A stretch of DNA of 53,733 bases from Bacteroidota bacterium (GCA_024643795.1 JAHEMF010000015.1:1-53733), one strand, 5' to 3'; positions 1 through 9,143 are shown, counted from the first letter of the stretch. Translations and numbers: made by a program. The notes: a model not told the origin generated them from the sequence alone.

Positions 1-1835
1 CTCAAACATCCGGTGTTCTGAATTTCGACAATGCAAATGGTGGTTCACCACTTGCAGAACATAAATTGTATTTGAATGGCTCCAATTATACAATAGGCGG
101 TAGTGCTTATATAACACATGCCAACCATCTTTCCTTAAATACAATCTTTGGCCAGTTGTATTTCAACAGGTCAGGAACAACAGTATTCTCAAGAACATCA
201 TCAACCCACGAGATCAGACAGGTGAAACAAACAGTCATGAGTCAAACTTATGTTGATGCGAGTTCATCTTCCAACAATCTGCAAACCGCTTCTCATATAA
301 GCAACAACACGGTGGTTCATAACATGCTGATGATCTATGGTACATTGGACATGGGTTCAGTAGTAATTTATGCTCGTCAGCAACCCTCCTATTTTGCCCG
401 TCTAACTGTCTACAATAATGGCAGATTACGGACCAGCCATACCGGAGGATTATATTCCGGTTCAGCCACTGCGTCTACCATTAATGGAATGATAAGCGGG
501 ATCAATGCAATGAATTATGATCTTGAATCAAATTCCATTGTTGAAGCATATGGAACAGCAACAAAGATCATCACTGGTATACCAAATGGGATAGCCAACG
601 GCACAAATCAGGAATACGGTATACTTGAACTAAATCATACCGGAACTTCCGGTACAACATGGGCATATCCGGAAACCTCATCAGAAGTTTATATAAGAAG
701 AGAGTTAAGACTAACCGCTGGTGAATTCAACCTGGATACAGATCATACTACCAATACCGGAGGAAGGATCATCACTCTAAGAAACGGTGCAATTGCAACT
801 AGAACAGCAGGATTTATAAGGAGTGAAACCGAAGACGGTTCAGGTACAGTAAATTGGGAGATCACATCCAATGGTAGCTACATCATACCTTTTGGTTATG
901 ATGCCGCAAATTATATACCATTCACATTTTCGCAAACATCAGGCGCAACCGGTGTTCTGTCGCTTGCAACATACCGCACTGCAGTGGATAATACACCCTA
1001 CCCTCCTACAGTAACACACACCCGTGATGTTTTCGGAAATGAGAATAGCGCATATACAGTTGACCGGTTTTGGAAAATTGAAACCACAGGTACACCAACC
1101 TCTAATTTGACATTCACTTATGTTGCCGTGGAAGGTACAGGTATTGTTTCACCGAGGGCCCAACTTTGGGAACCTCTCACCATGGGATGGTTTCCACCTG
1201 CAGGAACACAATCAAACCCTTCTGCAGTAAGTACCCTCGCAAATGGTATAGCAAGCCATAATTCATGGTGGACTCTATCGGCTGCAGCCCACCCCTTACC
1301 TGTTACGCTGGTAGAATTTGATGCATATTTATCAGACAAATCGATCATCCTTGACTGGACAACTTTATCAGAAATAAACAATGACAGATTTGATGTTGAA
1401 CGCAGCAGCAATGCCACTGATTTTATTCAGATAGGATCAGTAGCCGGACATGGTACAACTTCATCACCTATGCGCTACCTTTTCCGTGATGATCAACCTT
1501 TATTTGGGAAAAACTATTACAGATTAAAGCAAGTAGATTTTAATGGTCAATTTGTTTACTCCAAAACCGTGGTGGTAAATTATAGGTATATTTCACAACC
1601 TGCATTCTTCCCTAATCCGGTTCTAAGAGGCAATACCATTCATTTTGAATCAGCCGGAGGAAATCCGGAGGTTATTTTGATAATGGATACGACAGGCAAA
1701 CTGATCAAACGGATTACCCCCGCAGAATTTACAAGTGGTGAATTAAATATACAGGACCTTTCAAAAGGTATGTATCATATTTCAGTGGTAATGGCTGATG
1801 GCGAATTGATCACTGAACGTTTGATAGTACTCTAA
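1..1835 (+). CDS. T9SS sorting-domain surface protein, 5' end outside window
   Basis: The reading frame is open from base 3 with no stop, so the gene begins left of the window and only its C-terminal ~610 residues are seen. A TTG at 66 is not a credible start because coding-like sequence continues upstream of it. The body is rich in Thr, Ser, Asn and Gly and looks like a beta-rich extracellular protein. From about base 1297 it carries the PVTLVEFDA / NNDRFDVERS / YYRLKQVDFNG segment that commonly precedes Bacteroidota sorting domains. It ends in a type A Por/T9SS domain of ~75 residues (FFPNPV near the start, SKGMYHISV near the end). Inference: it is exported by Sec, then moved across the outer membrane by T9SS and displayed or released. 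Its specific function is not recognisable. The stop is followed at once by the A-tract of the opposing terminator. Confidence 0.85.
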   Translation, partial: QTSGVLNFDNANGGSPLAEHKLYLNGSNYTIGGSAYITHANHLSLNTIFGQLYFNRSGTTVFSRTSSTHEIRQVKQTVMSQTYVDASSSSNNLQTASHISNNTVVHNMLMIYGTLDMGSVVIYARQQPSYFARLTVYNNGRLRTSHTGGLYSGSATASTINGMISGINAMNYDLESNSIVEAYGTATKIITGIPNGIANGTNQEYGILELNHTGTSGTTWAYPETSSEVYIRRELRLTAGEFNLDTDHTTNTGGRIITLRNGAIATRTAGFIRSETEDGSGTVNWEITSNGSYIIPFGYDAANYIPFTFSQTSGATGVLSLATYRTAVDNTPYPPTVTHTRDVFGNENSAYTVDRFWKIETTGTPTSNLTFTYVAVEGTGIVSPRAQLWEPLTMGWFPPAGTQSNPSAVSTLANGIASHNSWWTLSAAAHPLPVTLVEFDAYLSDKSIILDWTTLSEINNDRFDVERSSNATDFIQIGSVAGHGTTSSPMRYLFRDDQPLFGKNYYRLKQVDFNGQFVYSKTVVVNYRYISQPAFFPNPVLRGNTIHFESAGGNPEVILIMDTTGKLIKRITPAEFTSGELNIQDLSKGMYHISVVMADGELITERLIVL

Positions 1836-1840
1836 AAAAA

Positions 1841-1860
1841 ATCCCGCCTTTCAGCGGAAT
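1841..1860 (-). terminator. Rho-independent terminator of the M20 dipeptidase gene
   Basis: Read on the minus strand, ATTCCGC and GCGGGAT form a 7-bp stem with one mismatch around a short TGAAAG loop, followed directly by a run of T (plus-strand A-tract 1834-1841). It lies 9 bases past the stop of the minus-strand peptidase gene. The right flank on the plus strand has only a short T-run (cagtttt), so any bidirectional activity for the gene ending at 1835 would be weak. Confidence 0.75.
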
Positions 1861-1868
1861 CTTCAGTT

Positions 1869-3242
1869 TTACTTCTTCGACATCTCAGCGTAATATTTAA
1901 AGAACATCGGAATGGTTTGTATTCCTTTCATATAATTGAATACACCATAATGTTCATTAGGACTGTGGATGTTATCAGAGTTGAGACCGAAACCTAGTAG
2001 CACAGATTTCAATCCGAGTATTTGTTCAAACAATGCAACTATTGGGATACTTCCACCTTCACGTGTTGGAATTGGTTTCTTACCAAAAGTCTCTTCCATT
2101 GCCTTACTTGCGGCCTGATATGCTATTGAGTCTGTTGGAGTAACAACAGGTTCACCACCATGATGAGGAGTTACAGAAACCTTAACTGATGATGGAGCTA
2201 TTTTTTTAAAATGAGCAGCAAATAAATCTGTAATCTTGTGGGAATTCTGATTAGGTACCAGTCGCATTGATATTTTAGCATATGCCTTTGAAGGTAACAC
2301 CGTTTTTGATCCTTCACCGGTATAACCACCCCAAATGCCGTTCAGTTCAAAAGTGGGTCTTATGGATGTCCTTTCGGGAGTTGAAAAACCTTTCTCACCC
2401 CTAACATCACCTATCTGCAGATCCTTTTTAAAATGTTCAAGATCGAATGGAGCTTTTGCCATCTCTTTTCTCTCTACATCACTTATTTCAATCACATCAT
2501 CATAAAAACCAGGAATGGTAATATGATCGTTCTCGTCTTTCATAGATGTGATCATTTCACACAATACCTGAATCGGATTCGCCACCGCTCCACCATACAC
2601 TCCTGAATGAAGGTCACGATCAGGGCCCACAACTTCAACCTGAACATAACTCAATCCTCTCAAACCAACAGTGATAGATGGCGTTTCATTCGCAAGCATG
2701 GATGTATCTGAAATCAGGATCACATCTCCTTTAAGTCGTTCTTTATTGTCTTTGATAAAATCCGCCAGGTTAGCAGATCCAACTTCTTCTTCGCCTTCAA
2801 TGAGGAATTTGATATTGCATGCAAGACTGTTATTTTTCATCATGCTTTCAAAAGCCTTAACATGCATGTACATCTGACCTTTGTCGTCGCATGCACCACG
2901 TGCATATATCTTGTCATCTTTGATAACAGGTTCAAAAGGTGGTGAAGTCCATAGCTCCAACGGATCGGCAGGTTGTACATCGTAATGACCATACACCAAT
3001 ACTGTTGGCAGTGCCGGATCAACTATCTTCTCGCCATAAACTATAGGATGACCGGGTGTAGGACAAACTTCAACATTATCGGCACCAGCCTCAATAAGTT
3101 TTGCTTTGATAAATTCTGCAGCTCCTTTAACATCATCTTTAAACTTTGAATCTGCACTTACTGAAGGTATCTTTAAAAGGTCTATCAACTCATCAATAAA
3201 CCTCGATTGATTCTTTGAAATATACTCCTGCACTTGTTCCAT
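1869..3242 (-). CDS. M20-family dipeptidase (CNDP-like)
   Basis: 457 residues, the usual size for M20 dipeptidases of the CNDP/DapE-like group, which are cytosolic di-zinc peptidases. The metal-site motifs are present in order: GHYDVQ (His86 and Asp88), ARGACDDKG (bridging Asp near 120), and EGEEEVGS with the catalytic Glu pair around 151-152. A further DTSML segment lies near residue 180, and a C-terminal SDNIHSPNE segment supplies the last His ligand. The insert from about 200 to 310, including the LHSGVYGG motif, matches the dimerisation/lid domain. It starts at an ATG and has no signal peptide. It is 24 bases downstream of fabD, so co-transcription is likely. The family is clear; the substrate (dipeptides in general) is not fixed by the sequence. 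Confidence 0.9.
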   Translation of the reverse strand: MEQVQEYISKNQSRFIDELIDLLKIPSVSADSKFKDDVKGAAEFIKAKLIEAGADNVEVCPTPGHPIVYGEKIVDPALPTVLVYGHYDVQPADPLELWTSPPFEPVIKDDKIYARGACDDKGQMYMHVKAFESMMKNNSLACNIKFLIEGEEEVGSANLADFIKDNKERLKGDVILISDTSMLANETPSITVGLRGLSYVQVEVVGPDRDLHSGVYGGAVANPIQVLCEMITSMKDENDHITIPGFYDDVIEISDVERKEMAKAPFDLEHFKKDLQIGDVRGEKGFSTPERTSIRPTFELNGIWGGYTGEGSKTVLPSKAYAKISMRLVPNQNSHKITDLFAAHFKKIAPSSVKVSVTPHHGGEPVVTPTDSIAYQAASKAMEETFGKKPIPTREGGSIPIVALFEQILGLKSVLLGFGLNSDNIHSPNEHYGVFNYMKGIQTIPMFFKYYAEMSKK

Positions 3243-3266
3243 TTTATTTTTATGTATTTATAATGA

Positions 3267-4142
3267 TTAAACTGATTCTATAACTGCATCACGATTTATT
3301 TTTTTCACCAAGCCCTGTAAAACCTTACCCGGGCCAACTTCCGTGAACGTGGAAGCTCCATCATTCACCATATTCAAAACTGTTTGAGTCCATCTTACCG
3401 GACCTGTCAGTTGATCTATCAGGTTTTGCTTTATCACATCCGGATCCTTACCAGGTTGGGCATTCACATTTTGATACACCGGACAAACAGGTGTGTTGAA
3501 TATTGTTTGCTGAATAGCTGCTGCCAGTTTCTCACGCGCGGGTTCCATTAATGGTGAGTGGAATGCTCCTCCTACGTTTAGCAGCAGTGCACGCTTTGCA
3601 CCGGCAGCGGTTAACTTTTCGCATGCTATTTTTACTCCCTCAACGGAACCAGAGATAACTATTTGTCCGGGACAATTATAATTTGCAGGCACTACCACCT
3701 CATCAACAGACTTACATATTTCCTCAACAACTGAATCTTCGAGTCCGAGAATGGCAGCCATGGTTGAAGGTTGTTTTTCACATGCCTCCTGCATTGCATT
3801 GGCTCTTTCACGAACCAACTTCAGACCATCTTCAAAAGACAATGTGCCATTGGCAACCAGAGAGGAGAACTCACCCAGTGAGTGGCCTGCAACCATGTCA
3901 GGTTTAAAATCCACGCCCATAGCCTTTGCAGCAATCACAGAATGAATAAAGATGGCCGGTTGAGTTACTTTTGTTTGTTTCAGATCCTCATCTGTTCCGT
4001 TGAACATAAGATCTGTGATTCGAAATCCAAGTATCTCATTTGCTTTTTCAAACAATTCTTTGGACGACTCTGAGCTTTCATAAAGGTCTTTACCCATGCC
4101 AACAAACTGAGAACCCTGACCGGGGAAAATATATGCTTTCAT
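3267..4142 (-). CDS. fabD: Malonyl-CoA:ACP transacylase FabD
   Basis: 291 residues, close to the normal FabD length of about 300. It transfers malonyl from CoA to acyl carrier protein to start type II fatty-acid synthesis. The N-terminal FPGQGSQ oxyanion-loop motif is at residues 6-12. The nucleophile Ser88 sits in GHSLGE, Arg111 lies in the RERANAMQ helix that binds the malonyl carboxylate, and catalytic His195 lies in GGAFHSPLM. C-terminal VGPGKVLQGLV is also typical. The ATG start leaves a 66-base gap to folE upstream. Other fab genes are not adjacent, so this copy stands apart from a fatty-acid operon. Confidence 0.96.
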   Translation of the reverse strand: MKAYIFPGQGSQFVGMGKDLYESSESSKELFEKANEILGFRITDLMFNGTDEDLKQTKVTQPAIFIHSVIAAKAMGVDFKPDMVAGHSLGEFSSLVANGTLSFEDGLKLVRERANAMQEACEKQPSTMAAILGLEDSVVEEICKSVDEVVVPANYNCPGQIVISGSVEGVKIACEKLTAAGAKRALLLNVGGAFHSPLMEPAREKLAAAIQQTIFNTPVCPVYQNVNAQPGKDPDVIKQNLIDQLTGPVRWTQTVLNMVNDGASTFTEVGPGKVLQGLVKKINRDAVIESV

Positions 4143-4208
4143 AAGATTTTTATTTAAGGGGTTACGAGTTTAACAAAATCCCCTGTCATTTTCAATGAAA
4201 AACTCAGT

Positions 4209-4853
4209 TTATGACAACTTTGAGCTGATAAGCTTAATAAATTCATTGCGTGTGCTGTCATTTTCAAACTCACCAGTGAAAGCTGAGGTGGTGGTAACTG
4301 AATTCTGCTTCTGCACACCACGCATCTGCATACAAAGGTGCTGAGCCTCAATAACTACTGCCACACCCAATGGATTCAGTGTATCCTGAATACAATCTCT
4401 AACCTGGTTGGTGAGCCTCTCCTGTACCTGTAACCGACGTGCAAAAGCTTCAACAACTCTGGGTATCTTACTCAATCCAACTATGTACTTATTAGGTATG
4501 TAGGCAATATGAGCTTTACCAAAAAAAGGCAACACATGGTGCTCACACATTGAATAGATCTCAATGTCTTTTACAATAACCATATGCTTGTAGTCTTCCC
4601 TGAACTTAGCCGACTTTAGGATCTTTGAAGGATCCAGATCGTAGCCATGCGTTAAATACTGTAGCGCCTTGGCATACCTTTCGGGAGTTTTTTGTAACCC
4701 TTCGCGGGTTGGATCTTCACCAATGGTTCTCAAGATCGATTTAAAATTCTCAGCTATCTGATCTATCTTCTCAGTGTTATACTGATCTATCTTGTAATAC
4801 CCATCAAGATTATTGTCGTCAATTATATTATCTGATATCTCCTTTTTAGCCAT
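4209..4853 (-). CDS. folE: GTP cyclohydrolase I
   Basis: Catalyses GTP to 7,8-dihydroneopterin triphosphate, the entry step to folate and other pterins. The zinc ligands Cys103 (in MCEHH), His106 and Cys174 (in QHLCM) are visible, with catalytic His105, [16 protein letters not shown] near 45-60 and RLQVQERLT at 140-148. I chose the ATG at 4853 (214 residues). A longer frame would begin at a TTG at 4868 inside the upstream queD-like gene. The chosen ATG lies only 4 bases after that gene's TGA, so the two are almost certainly one transcript and may be translationally coupled. Pairing with a pterin synthase fits a shared dihydroneopterin triphosphate supply. Confidence 0.95.
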   Translation of the reverse strand: MAKKEISDNIIDDNNLDGYYKIDQYNTEKIDQIAENFKSILRTIGEDPTREGLQKTPERYAKALQYLTHGYDLDPSKILKSAKFREDYKHMVIVKDIEIYSMCEHHVLPFFGKAHIAYIPNKYIVGLSKIPRVVEAFARRLQVQERLTNQVRDCIQDTLNPLGVAVVIEAQHLCMQMRGVQKQNSVTTTSAFTGEFENDSTRNEFIKLISSKLS

Positions 4854-4857
4854 AATT

Positions 4858-5271
4858 TCAGTTGCCAAAATATTCTACAAAATTATTCTCCGTTTCACTC
4901 AGTTTGATTGAATGTAAAAATGCTCCGGCAGTTCGTATATCATCTGCTATCTGATGCCATATCTCAATTGCAAGCACTTCAGTTGAAGGCATTTTATCTT
5001 TCATAAAATCTACATCCATATTTATATTTCGGTGATCCAGCTTATCAATCACCTTTTCTTGAACTATCTTACTCAACGACTTCAGATTAATAACAAAGCC
5101 TGTAACCTTGTCAGGCTCACCTTTAACGGTCACAAAAAGTTCATAATTATGCCCATGCCAGTTGGGATTGGAACATTTTCCAAAAACTTCAAGGTTTTTT
5201 TCTGCAGACCAGTCCGGATTATACAGTTTGTGTGCTGCATTAAATCTTTCCCTTCGAGTGATGAATACCAT
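4858..5271 (-). CDS. queD: 6-carboxytetrahydropterin synthase / PTPS family (QueD-like)
   Basis: 137 residues, the normal length of the 6-pyruvoyl-tetrahydropterin synthase fold. It acts on dihydroneopterin triphosphate, the FolE product. The zinc ligands are His14 (RFNAAH), His39 and His41 (HGHNYEL). The catalytic Cys33 lies in [11 protein letters not shown], Asp79-His80 in the LDHRNIN motif, and substrate-binding Glu98 in PSTEVLA. It precedes folE with a 4-base gap to folE's ATG. Bacterial members normally make 6-carboxytetrahydropterin for queuosine (QueD); a true PTPS role in biopterin-like cofactor synthesis cannot be excluded because queC and queE are not here. Confidence 0.9.
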   Translation of the reverse strand: MVFITRRERFNAAHKLYNPDWSAEKNLEVFGKCSNPNWHGHNYELFVTVKGEPDKVTGFVINLKSLSKIVQEKVIDKLDHRNINMDVDFMKDKMPSTEVLAIEIWHQIADDIRTAGAFLHSIKLSETENNFVEYFGN

Positions 5272-5314
5272 TAAATACTGACTTCTAATAATTTATAACT
5301 TGCGGTAAATTTAA

Positions 5315-5322
5315 CAAAACTA
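5315..5322 (-). promoter_or_regulatory. Candidate -7 box (TAnnTTTG) upstream of queD-folE
   Basis: Minus-strand TAGTTTTG matches the Bacteroidota sigma-A -7 consensus exactly and lies 43 bases before the queD-like ATG. No TTG is found at the expected upstream spacing, so support rests on the -7 element alone. Confidence 0.35.
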
Positions 5323-5372
5323 AAAACGGTATCACTTGTATTAACCCATACCTTACCTAATAAGTTAGCTTT

Positions 5373-6053
5373 TTGAGAAAAAAAGTACTCATTATCATCC
5401 CTACTGTTCAAGAGTGTATTGGAATCGTTCCCGAACTCAAGGGTTCTGTCAGGGTTGGTATTCCCATGGACCTCAAATCCCGCAAAGGTTGGGATCCCAC
5501 AGTGCTAGTTACAGGTGCAGGGCCGGTTTTTACCGGGATAGAGTTATCAAAACACCTGGCTACCAATTCTTACGATCTTGCCATTCAGTTGGGCATTTGT
5601 GGCTCTCATACGCCTGAGATAAAGCCCCCTGATATAGCAGTTATTGAAAATGACCGGTTCTACAGATTTGGAGCTGAAGATGCAGCTGATTTCATTGATG
5701 GTAATGAACTTGGGTTTTACAGTGACCAACTATCCGGCACACCGGGTGTTTACAATGCCAGTATCAAGTTGGCTGACTTAGGATTTTTAGACAAGATAAG
5801 TTCCTGCCGGGGAATCACTGTATTCACAGCTACAGGATCAGATACCACTGCTGCTGAGATAAAGAGCACTTTTGGAGAGGTTCTTGAATCTATGGAAGGG
5901 GCAACATTCTATTATACTTGTGAAAGGTTCAATTTGCCGGCTGTTCAAGTAAGGGCTGTTTCGAACATGGCAGGTAAGCGCGATCGTGATTCATGGAATA
6001 TCAAAGAGGCACTTACGCAACTGGAGGTCTTTCTATCTAAACTAATCAAATAA
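5373..6053 (+). CDS. mqnB: Futalosine hydrolase (menaquinone synthesis)
   Basis: 226 residues with the nucleoside phosphorylase/MTA-SAH nucleosidase fold. Futalosine hydrolase releases hypoxanthine from futalosine to give dehypoxanthine futalosine in the alternative menaquinone pathway. Supporting motifs are VTGAGPV (about 45-53), QLGICGSH (about 70-78), the ESMEGATFYYTC nucleoside-binding segment (about 168-180), and AVSNMAGKRDRDSWN, where the RNR/W-like tail is typical of MqnB rather than MTA/SAH nucleosidase. The start is a TTG at 5373 giving MRKKVLII; no in-frame ATG fits the first strand of the fold. It is divergent from the queD-folE pair, with about 100 bases between starts, and is 4 bases upstream of the next gene, so those two are probably co-transcribed. 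Confidence 0.88.
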   Translation: MRKKVLIIIPTVQECIGIVPELKGSVRVGIPMDLKSRKGWDPTVLVTGAGPVFTGIELSKHLATNSYDLAIQLGICGSHTPEIKPPDIAVIENDRFYRFGAEDAADFIDGNELGFYSDQLSGTPGVYNASIKLADLGFLDKISSCRGITVFTATGSDTTAAEIKSTFGEVLESMEGATFYYTCERFNLPAVQVRAVSNMAGKRDRDSWNIKEALTQLEVFLSKLIK

Positions 6054-6057
6054 GCAA

Positions 6058-6723
6058 GTGAAGGTCAGGGAAGATAATTTACCGAAAATTCCGGCAAAGG
6101 TCCAGAAAATGCTTGACAGGGGTGAAGATGAAACCCTTGATTTCAAACAACAGGTTACCAGCGAAAATAAGATCGCTAAAACCATAGTTTCTTTTGCCAA
6201 CCACATAGGTGGTATCTTGCTTATTGGTGTTGACGATCAAAAAAGAATCAGAGGTATCCATCCGGAAGAAGAAAAATTTATGCTTGAAAAAGCTGCAGGT
6301 TTTTATTGCAAACCTGAGATACCTATCGAGATCAAAGAGTGGCAAGTGGGTAAAAAAATAATTTTAGAGGTACATATATCCAAAGGAGAACACAAACCCT
6401 ATTTCGCTCTCGGCGATGATGATAAATGGTGGGCATATATCCGTGTGCGGGATGAATCACTACTTGCCAGCAAGGTAGTTGTTGAAGTGCTGAAACGTGA
6501 AGCAGAGGACAAGAACACTGTCATTCAATATACCTCAAAAGAGAAAGCTTTGTTAGACCACCTGGCTGAACATCAAAGGATCACATTAAAGGAATACATG
6601 CATCTGGTAAATATTTCCCGAAGAAGGGCAACCGGAATTCTTGTTAATATGATATCAGTTGGTGTTATAAGAGTACACACCCATGAAAAAACCGAATTCT
6701 ATACTCTGAGCTCAGCATATTGA
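6058..6723 (+). CDS. AlbA_2-domain protein with C-terminal winged-helix-like region
   Basis: 221 residues from a GTG at 6058, 4 bases after mqnB. Residues about 20-140 match the AlbA_2 family (formerly divergent AAA_4, also in Schlafen proteins): ETLDFKQQ, IAKTIVSFANHIGGILLIGVDD, and a YIRVRDESLLAS end. The last ~70 residues form a helical segment (TSKEKALLDHLAEHQRI, NISRRRATGILVNMI) resembling a winged helix that would bind nucleic acid. Members are usually called putative transcriptional regulators or ATP-binding proteins, with few proven roles. No catalytic RNase signature was recognised. It is convergent with the next minus-strand gene, with a 2-base gap. Confidence 0.75.
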   Translation: MKVREDNLPKIPAKVQKMLDRGEDETLDFKQQVTSENKIAKTIVSFANHIGGILLIGVDDQKRIRGIHPEEEKFMLEKAAGFYCKPEIPIEIKEWQVGKKIILEVHISKGEHKPYFALGDDDKWWAYIRVRDESLLASKVVVEVLKREAEDKNTVIQYTSKEKALLDHLAEHQRITLKEYMHLVNISRRRATGILVNMISVGVIRVHTHEKTEFYTLSSAY

Positions 6724-6725
6724 GG

Positions 6726-8594
6726 TTACCTTTTCCAAAACAGTTTTTCTGCCTGACTAATTGTCCCTTTTGAGATTTTTATGACGTACACACCTGAAGG
6801 TATTTCCAACATGTTAACATATAGCTCATCACCCTGAAGATACCCATCCAGCCTTTCGTCTTTCACAATTTGTCCCAACATATCTACTATTTGCAATCTT
6901 GATCCGTTGCCGGGATCTGAAACAAAAATCAATTGAACCCCTGCAGCAGAAGATACAGAACCTATACTGAATATTTCAGCACTGCTATTTATACTACTGC
7001 TACAGCTGTCTATTCTGAAGTATGAATATGTTTCCATCACACAACCGGATGTTGTGTTGTAACTGTAGATTATTTTATGTGTTCCAGGGCCTGCCGCATC
7101 CGGGTAGAACCAGCCATTTAAAACTCCGGGACCCTGCAACAATCCGCCTGAAGGAGCAGCGGAGGGTTTGAAAGGCTTTGCATCGACGCACATTTCTATA
7201 TTTCCATTTACAATCTGAGCTGGGATTGACGGGTAAAAATCTACATAAACCGGATCTGACATAGTGCTGCAGCCGTTGTTTGAAACCTGAACTTTGTAGC
7301 TCCCGGAAGCAGTTACTTTATATTGAGCATGGTGTACACCCGGGATCAAAACCTGGTCTTTGTACCATTGGTACATCAGGTCAGGATGGTTGGGAGTATT
7401 TAACAATAAGTGGTTACCACATGCCGTAACCGAATCTGGAAGATTTAGATCAGCAACTGGTTTACATTGTAAAGTATCTCTTAGTTTTAAAACACCTGAT
7501 GATGTTTTTCCGATATACAGTTCTCCATAGGAGTCTTGCCCGAAAGTTGAGAATACAAAAGTGTTGAATACACCCAGAGAGGTGTTGGTCCATGTGCCCG
7601 CAATATTCTCAAGTGCCATGATCTCACCTGAGCAATAATCGGTGTAAATGTATTTGCCATACCAGTTTGGATGCAGGGCTCCCCGGTAAACAAAACCCCC
7701 AGTAATTGAACATGCCCCTGCATGCGAATAAACATGTACCGGTTCAGTGAATAAGTTGGCAGAAATACACCCGGCAGGGTTATAACTGGTAAATCCTTCA
7801 AAGCAGCGCCAGCCATAGTTTTCACCACCTGTTGATGATGCAGGTTGATAGTCGATCTCCTCAAATTGATTCTGACCTACATCCCCTATCCACATATCGC
7901 CTGTTACTGCATCGAATGAGAACTTCCATGGATTCCTCAAACCAAGCGACCATATCATAGGCTCAGCTATAGTATCATAAAAAAACGGATTGGATGAAGG
8001 AATGTAATAACCAGTATTTTTCATCACATCCACCCTGAGTATCTTTCCTAGTCTTGATGATAAATCCTGACCGGAATTCAGCGGATCACCTCCTGCCCCA
8101 CCATCGCCCGATGCTATGTATAAAAAGTTATCGGGACCAAATTTTATACAACCACCATTGTGATTTGTGAATGGTTGTTCAATCTCAAATAAAACTTCTG
8201 CTGAATTTGGATCTGCCCATCCATTTGCTGTATTGATCTTGTATCTGGCAACCACATTGTTGTTATGTAAATTGGTGTAGTTAACATAAAAGCAACTATC
8301 TGTATGAAATTCAGGACTGAATTCCATACCCAGTAAACCTTGTTCGCCACCTGATTTTACCACGGAACTGATATCGAGAAAGGGCTGGCTGCTAATGTTG
8401 CCAAGCAGATCTGAGGTAAAGACTTTACCATTCTGCTGTACAATAAAAAGTTTGTTATTGGGGGCTGTTGTGATCTCTGTAACCCCTGCAGGTGTTGAAC
8501 AAAAGGGTATTAGCTGTAGTTGGGCAATTGAAAGACCAACACAACAAACAATTAAGAATAATGAGAAGTTCAACTTGAAAATAAATATCCTCAT
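6726..8594 (-). CDS. Secreted PQQ-dependent sugar dehydrogenase with Ig-like and T9SS sorting domains
   Basis: 622 residues. An N-terminal hydrophobic segment (FSLFLIVCCVGLSIAQ) is a signal peptide. Residues about 25-375 match the soluble glucose/sorbosone dehydrogenase beta-propeller: FTNHNGGCIKFGPDNFLYIASGDGG-like blade, SRLGKILRVDV, SLGLRNPWKFSFD, DVGQNQFEEID, and YGWRCFEG. These bind PQQ and oxidise aldose sugars. Residues about 385-450 form an Ig-like/PKD-type segment (YQWYKDQVLIPG, SGSYKVQVSNNGC). The final ~80 residues form a T9SS type A-like sorting domain (LQIVDMLGQIV, EIPSGVYVIKIS). Inference: a cell-surface or released aldose dehydrogenase feeding electrons to the envelope. Substrate is unknown and PQQ synthesis genes are not in the window. 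Its -7 box lies 4 bases upstream of the ATG. Confidence 0.88.
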   Translation of the reverse strand: MRIFIFKLNFSLFLIVCCVGLSIAQLQLIPFCSTPAGVTEITTAPNNKLFIVQQNGKVFTSDLLGNISSQPFLDISSVVKSGGEQGLLGMEFSPEFHTDSCFYVNYTNLHNNNVVARYKINTANGWADPNSAEVLFEIEQPFTNHNGGCIKFGPDNFLYIASGDGGAGGDPLNSGQDLSSRLGKILRVDVMKNTGYYIPSSNPFFYDTIAEPMIWSLGLRNPWKFSFDAVTGDMWIGDVGQNQFEEIDYQPASSTGGENYGWRCFEGFTSYNPAGCISANLFTEPVHVYSHAGACSITGGFVYRGALHPNWYGKYIYTDYCSGEIMALENIAGTWTNTSLGVFNTFVFSTFGQDSYGELYIGKTSSGVLKLRDTLQCKPVADLNLPDSVTACGNHLLLNTPNHPDLMYQWYKDQVLIPGVHHAQYKVTASGSYKVQVSNNGCSTMSDPVYVDFYPSIPAQIVNGNIEMCVDAKPFKPSAAPSGGLLQGPGVLNGWFYPDAAGPGTHKIIYSYNTTSGCVMETYSYFRIDSCSSSINSSAEIFSIGSVSSAAGVQLIFVSDPGNGSRLQIVDMLGQIVKDERLDGYLQGDELYVNMLEIPSGVYVIKISKGTISQAEKLFWKR

Positions 8595-8598
8595 CCTT

Positions 8599-8606
8599 CA
8601 AATTTA
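8599..8606 (-). promoter_or_regulatory. Candidate -7 box of the sugar dehydrogenase gene, 4 bases from its ATG
   Basis: Minus-strand TAAATTTG, then AAGG, then the ATG at 8594. If used, transcription would start at or next to the ATG, giving a leaderless or near-leaderless mRNA. No TTG at a 17-23 base spacing was found. The terminator of the upstream HU gene ends just before this site, so a new promoter is needed here. Confidence 0.4.
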
Positions 8607-8639
8607 CTGAAGACCAAATTAGAAAGAGGGTAAAAAAAA

Positions 8640-8658
8640 ATCCCGCTAAAAGCGGGAT
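8640..8658 (-). terminator. Rho-independent terminator of the HU gene
   Basis: Perfect 7-bp stem ATCCCGC/GCGGGAT with a 5-base loop. On the minus strand it is followed by nine T residues. It lies 26 bases past the HU stop codon. The other flank lacks a T-run, so it is directional. Confidence 0.93.
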
Positions 8659-8684
8659 CTTTATAATCAGTTGTAAAAACCGGA

Positions 8685-8957
8685 TTACTTAACTTTAGAA
8701 GAAAGTTCAGCACCAGCTTTAAACTTAGCAACCTTCTTAGCAGCGATTTTGATCTCTTTGCCAGTTTGTGGGTTACGACCTAAACGTGCAGCTCTTTTAG
8801 TTACAGAGAAAGTTCCGAAACCTACCAGAGTTACTTTGTCACCCTTCTTAAGGGTTTTTGTGGTCACGTTGATGAAAGCATCAAGAGCCCTTTGTGCATC
8901 AGTCTTAGTGATTTTTGCTTCACCAGAAATTGCATCGATTAATTCACCTTTGTTCAT
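8685..8957 (-). CDS. HU-family DNA-binding protein
   Basis: 90 residues, exactly the size of a bacterial HU subunit. It binds DNA without sequence preference as a dimer and compacts or bends it. The N-terminal helices begin [11 protein letters not shown], the VGFGTFSV hinge is at about 45-52, and the DNA-contacting arm tip [10 protein letters not shown] at 60-69 contains the intercalating Pro63. The C-terminal [15 protein letters not shown] is typical. The gene is a single transcription unit with its own promoter and a strong terminator. HU versus IHF subunit cannot be settled by eye, but the arm sequence and unlinked position favour HU. Confidence 0.95.
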   Translation of the reverse strand: MNKGELIDAISGEAKITKTDAQRALDAFINVTTKTLKKGDKVTLVGFGTFSVTKRAARLGRNPQTGKEIKIAAKKVAKFKAGAELSSKVK

Positions 8958-8989
8958 TTTGTATAATTTTTTGGTTAAGAATTATATCC

Positions 8990-9021
8990 CGAAGGTATGA
9001 CGAAACCGCCTTATATAGCAA
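8990..9021 (-). promoter_or_regulatory. Candidate HU promoter (TTG-N21-TACCTTCG)
   Basis: On the minus strand a TTG (9021-9019) is followed 21 bases later by TACCTTCG (8997-8990), one mismatch from TAnnTTTG. The -7 box sits 32 bases upstream of the HU ATG. The rest of the 186-base interval 8958-9143 shows nothing else recognisable. Confidence 0.45.
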
Positions 9022-9143
9022 GTTTCAGTACGGTAAACCACTCAAATTGTTGATAAATAGGGGCTTTTGTTAATAACTTGGACCTGAAATTACCATTATC
9101 AGGGCGTTTTGGAGGTTTTTGATGATGAAAAAAATAAGAAAAA

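Noticed and set aside
66-68. TTG as the start of the first gene
   Set aside because: The frame continues open with plausible residues to base 3, so the gene is truncated by the window edge rather than starting here.
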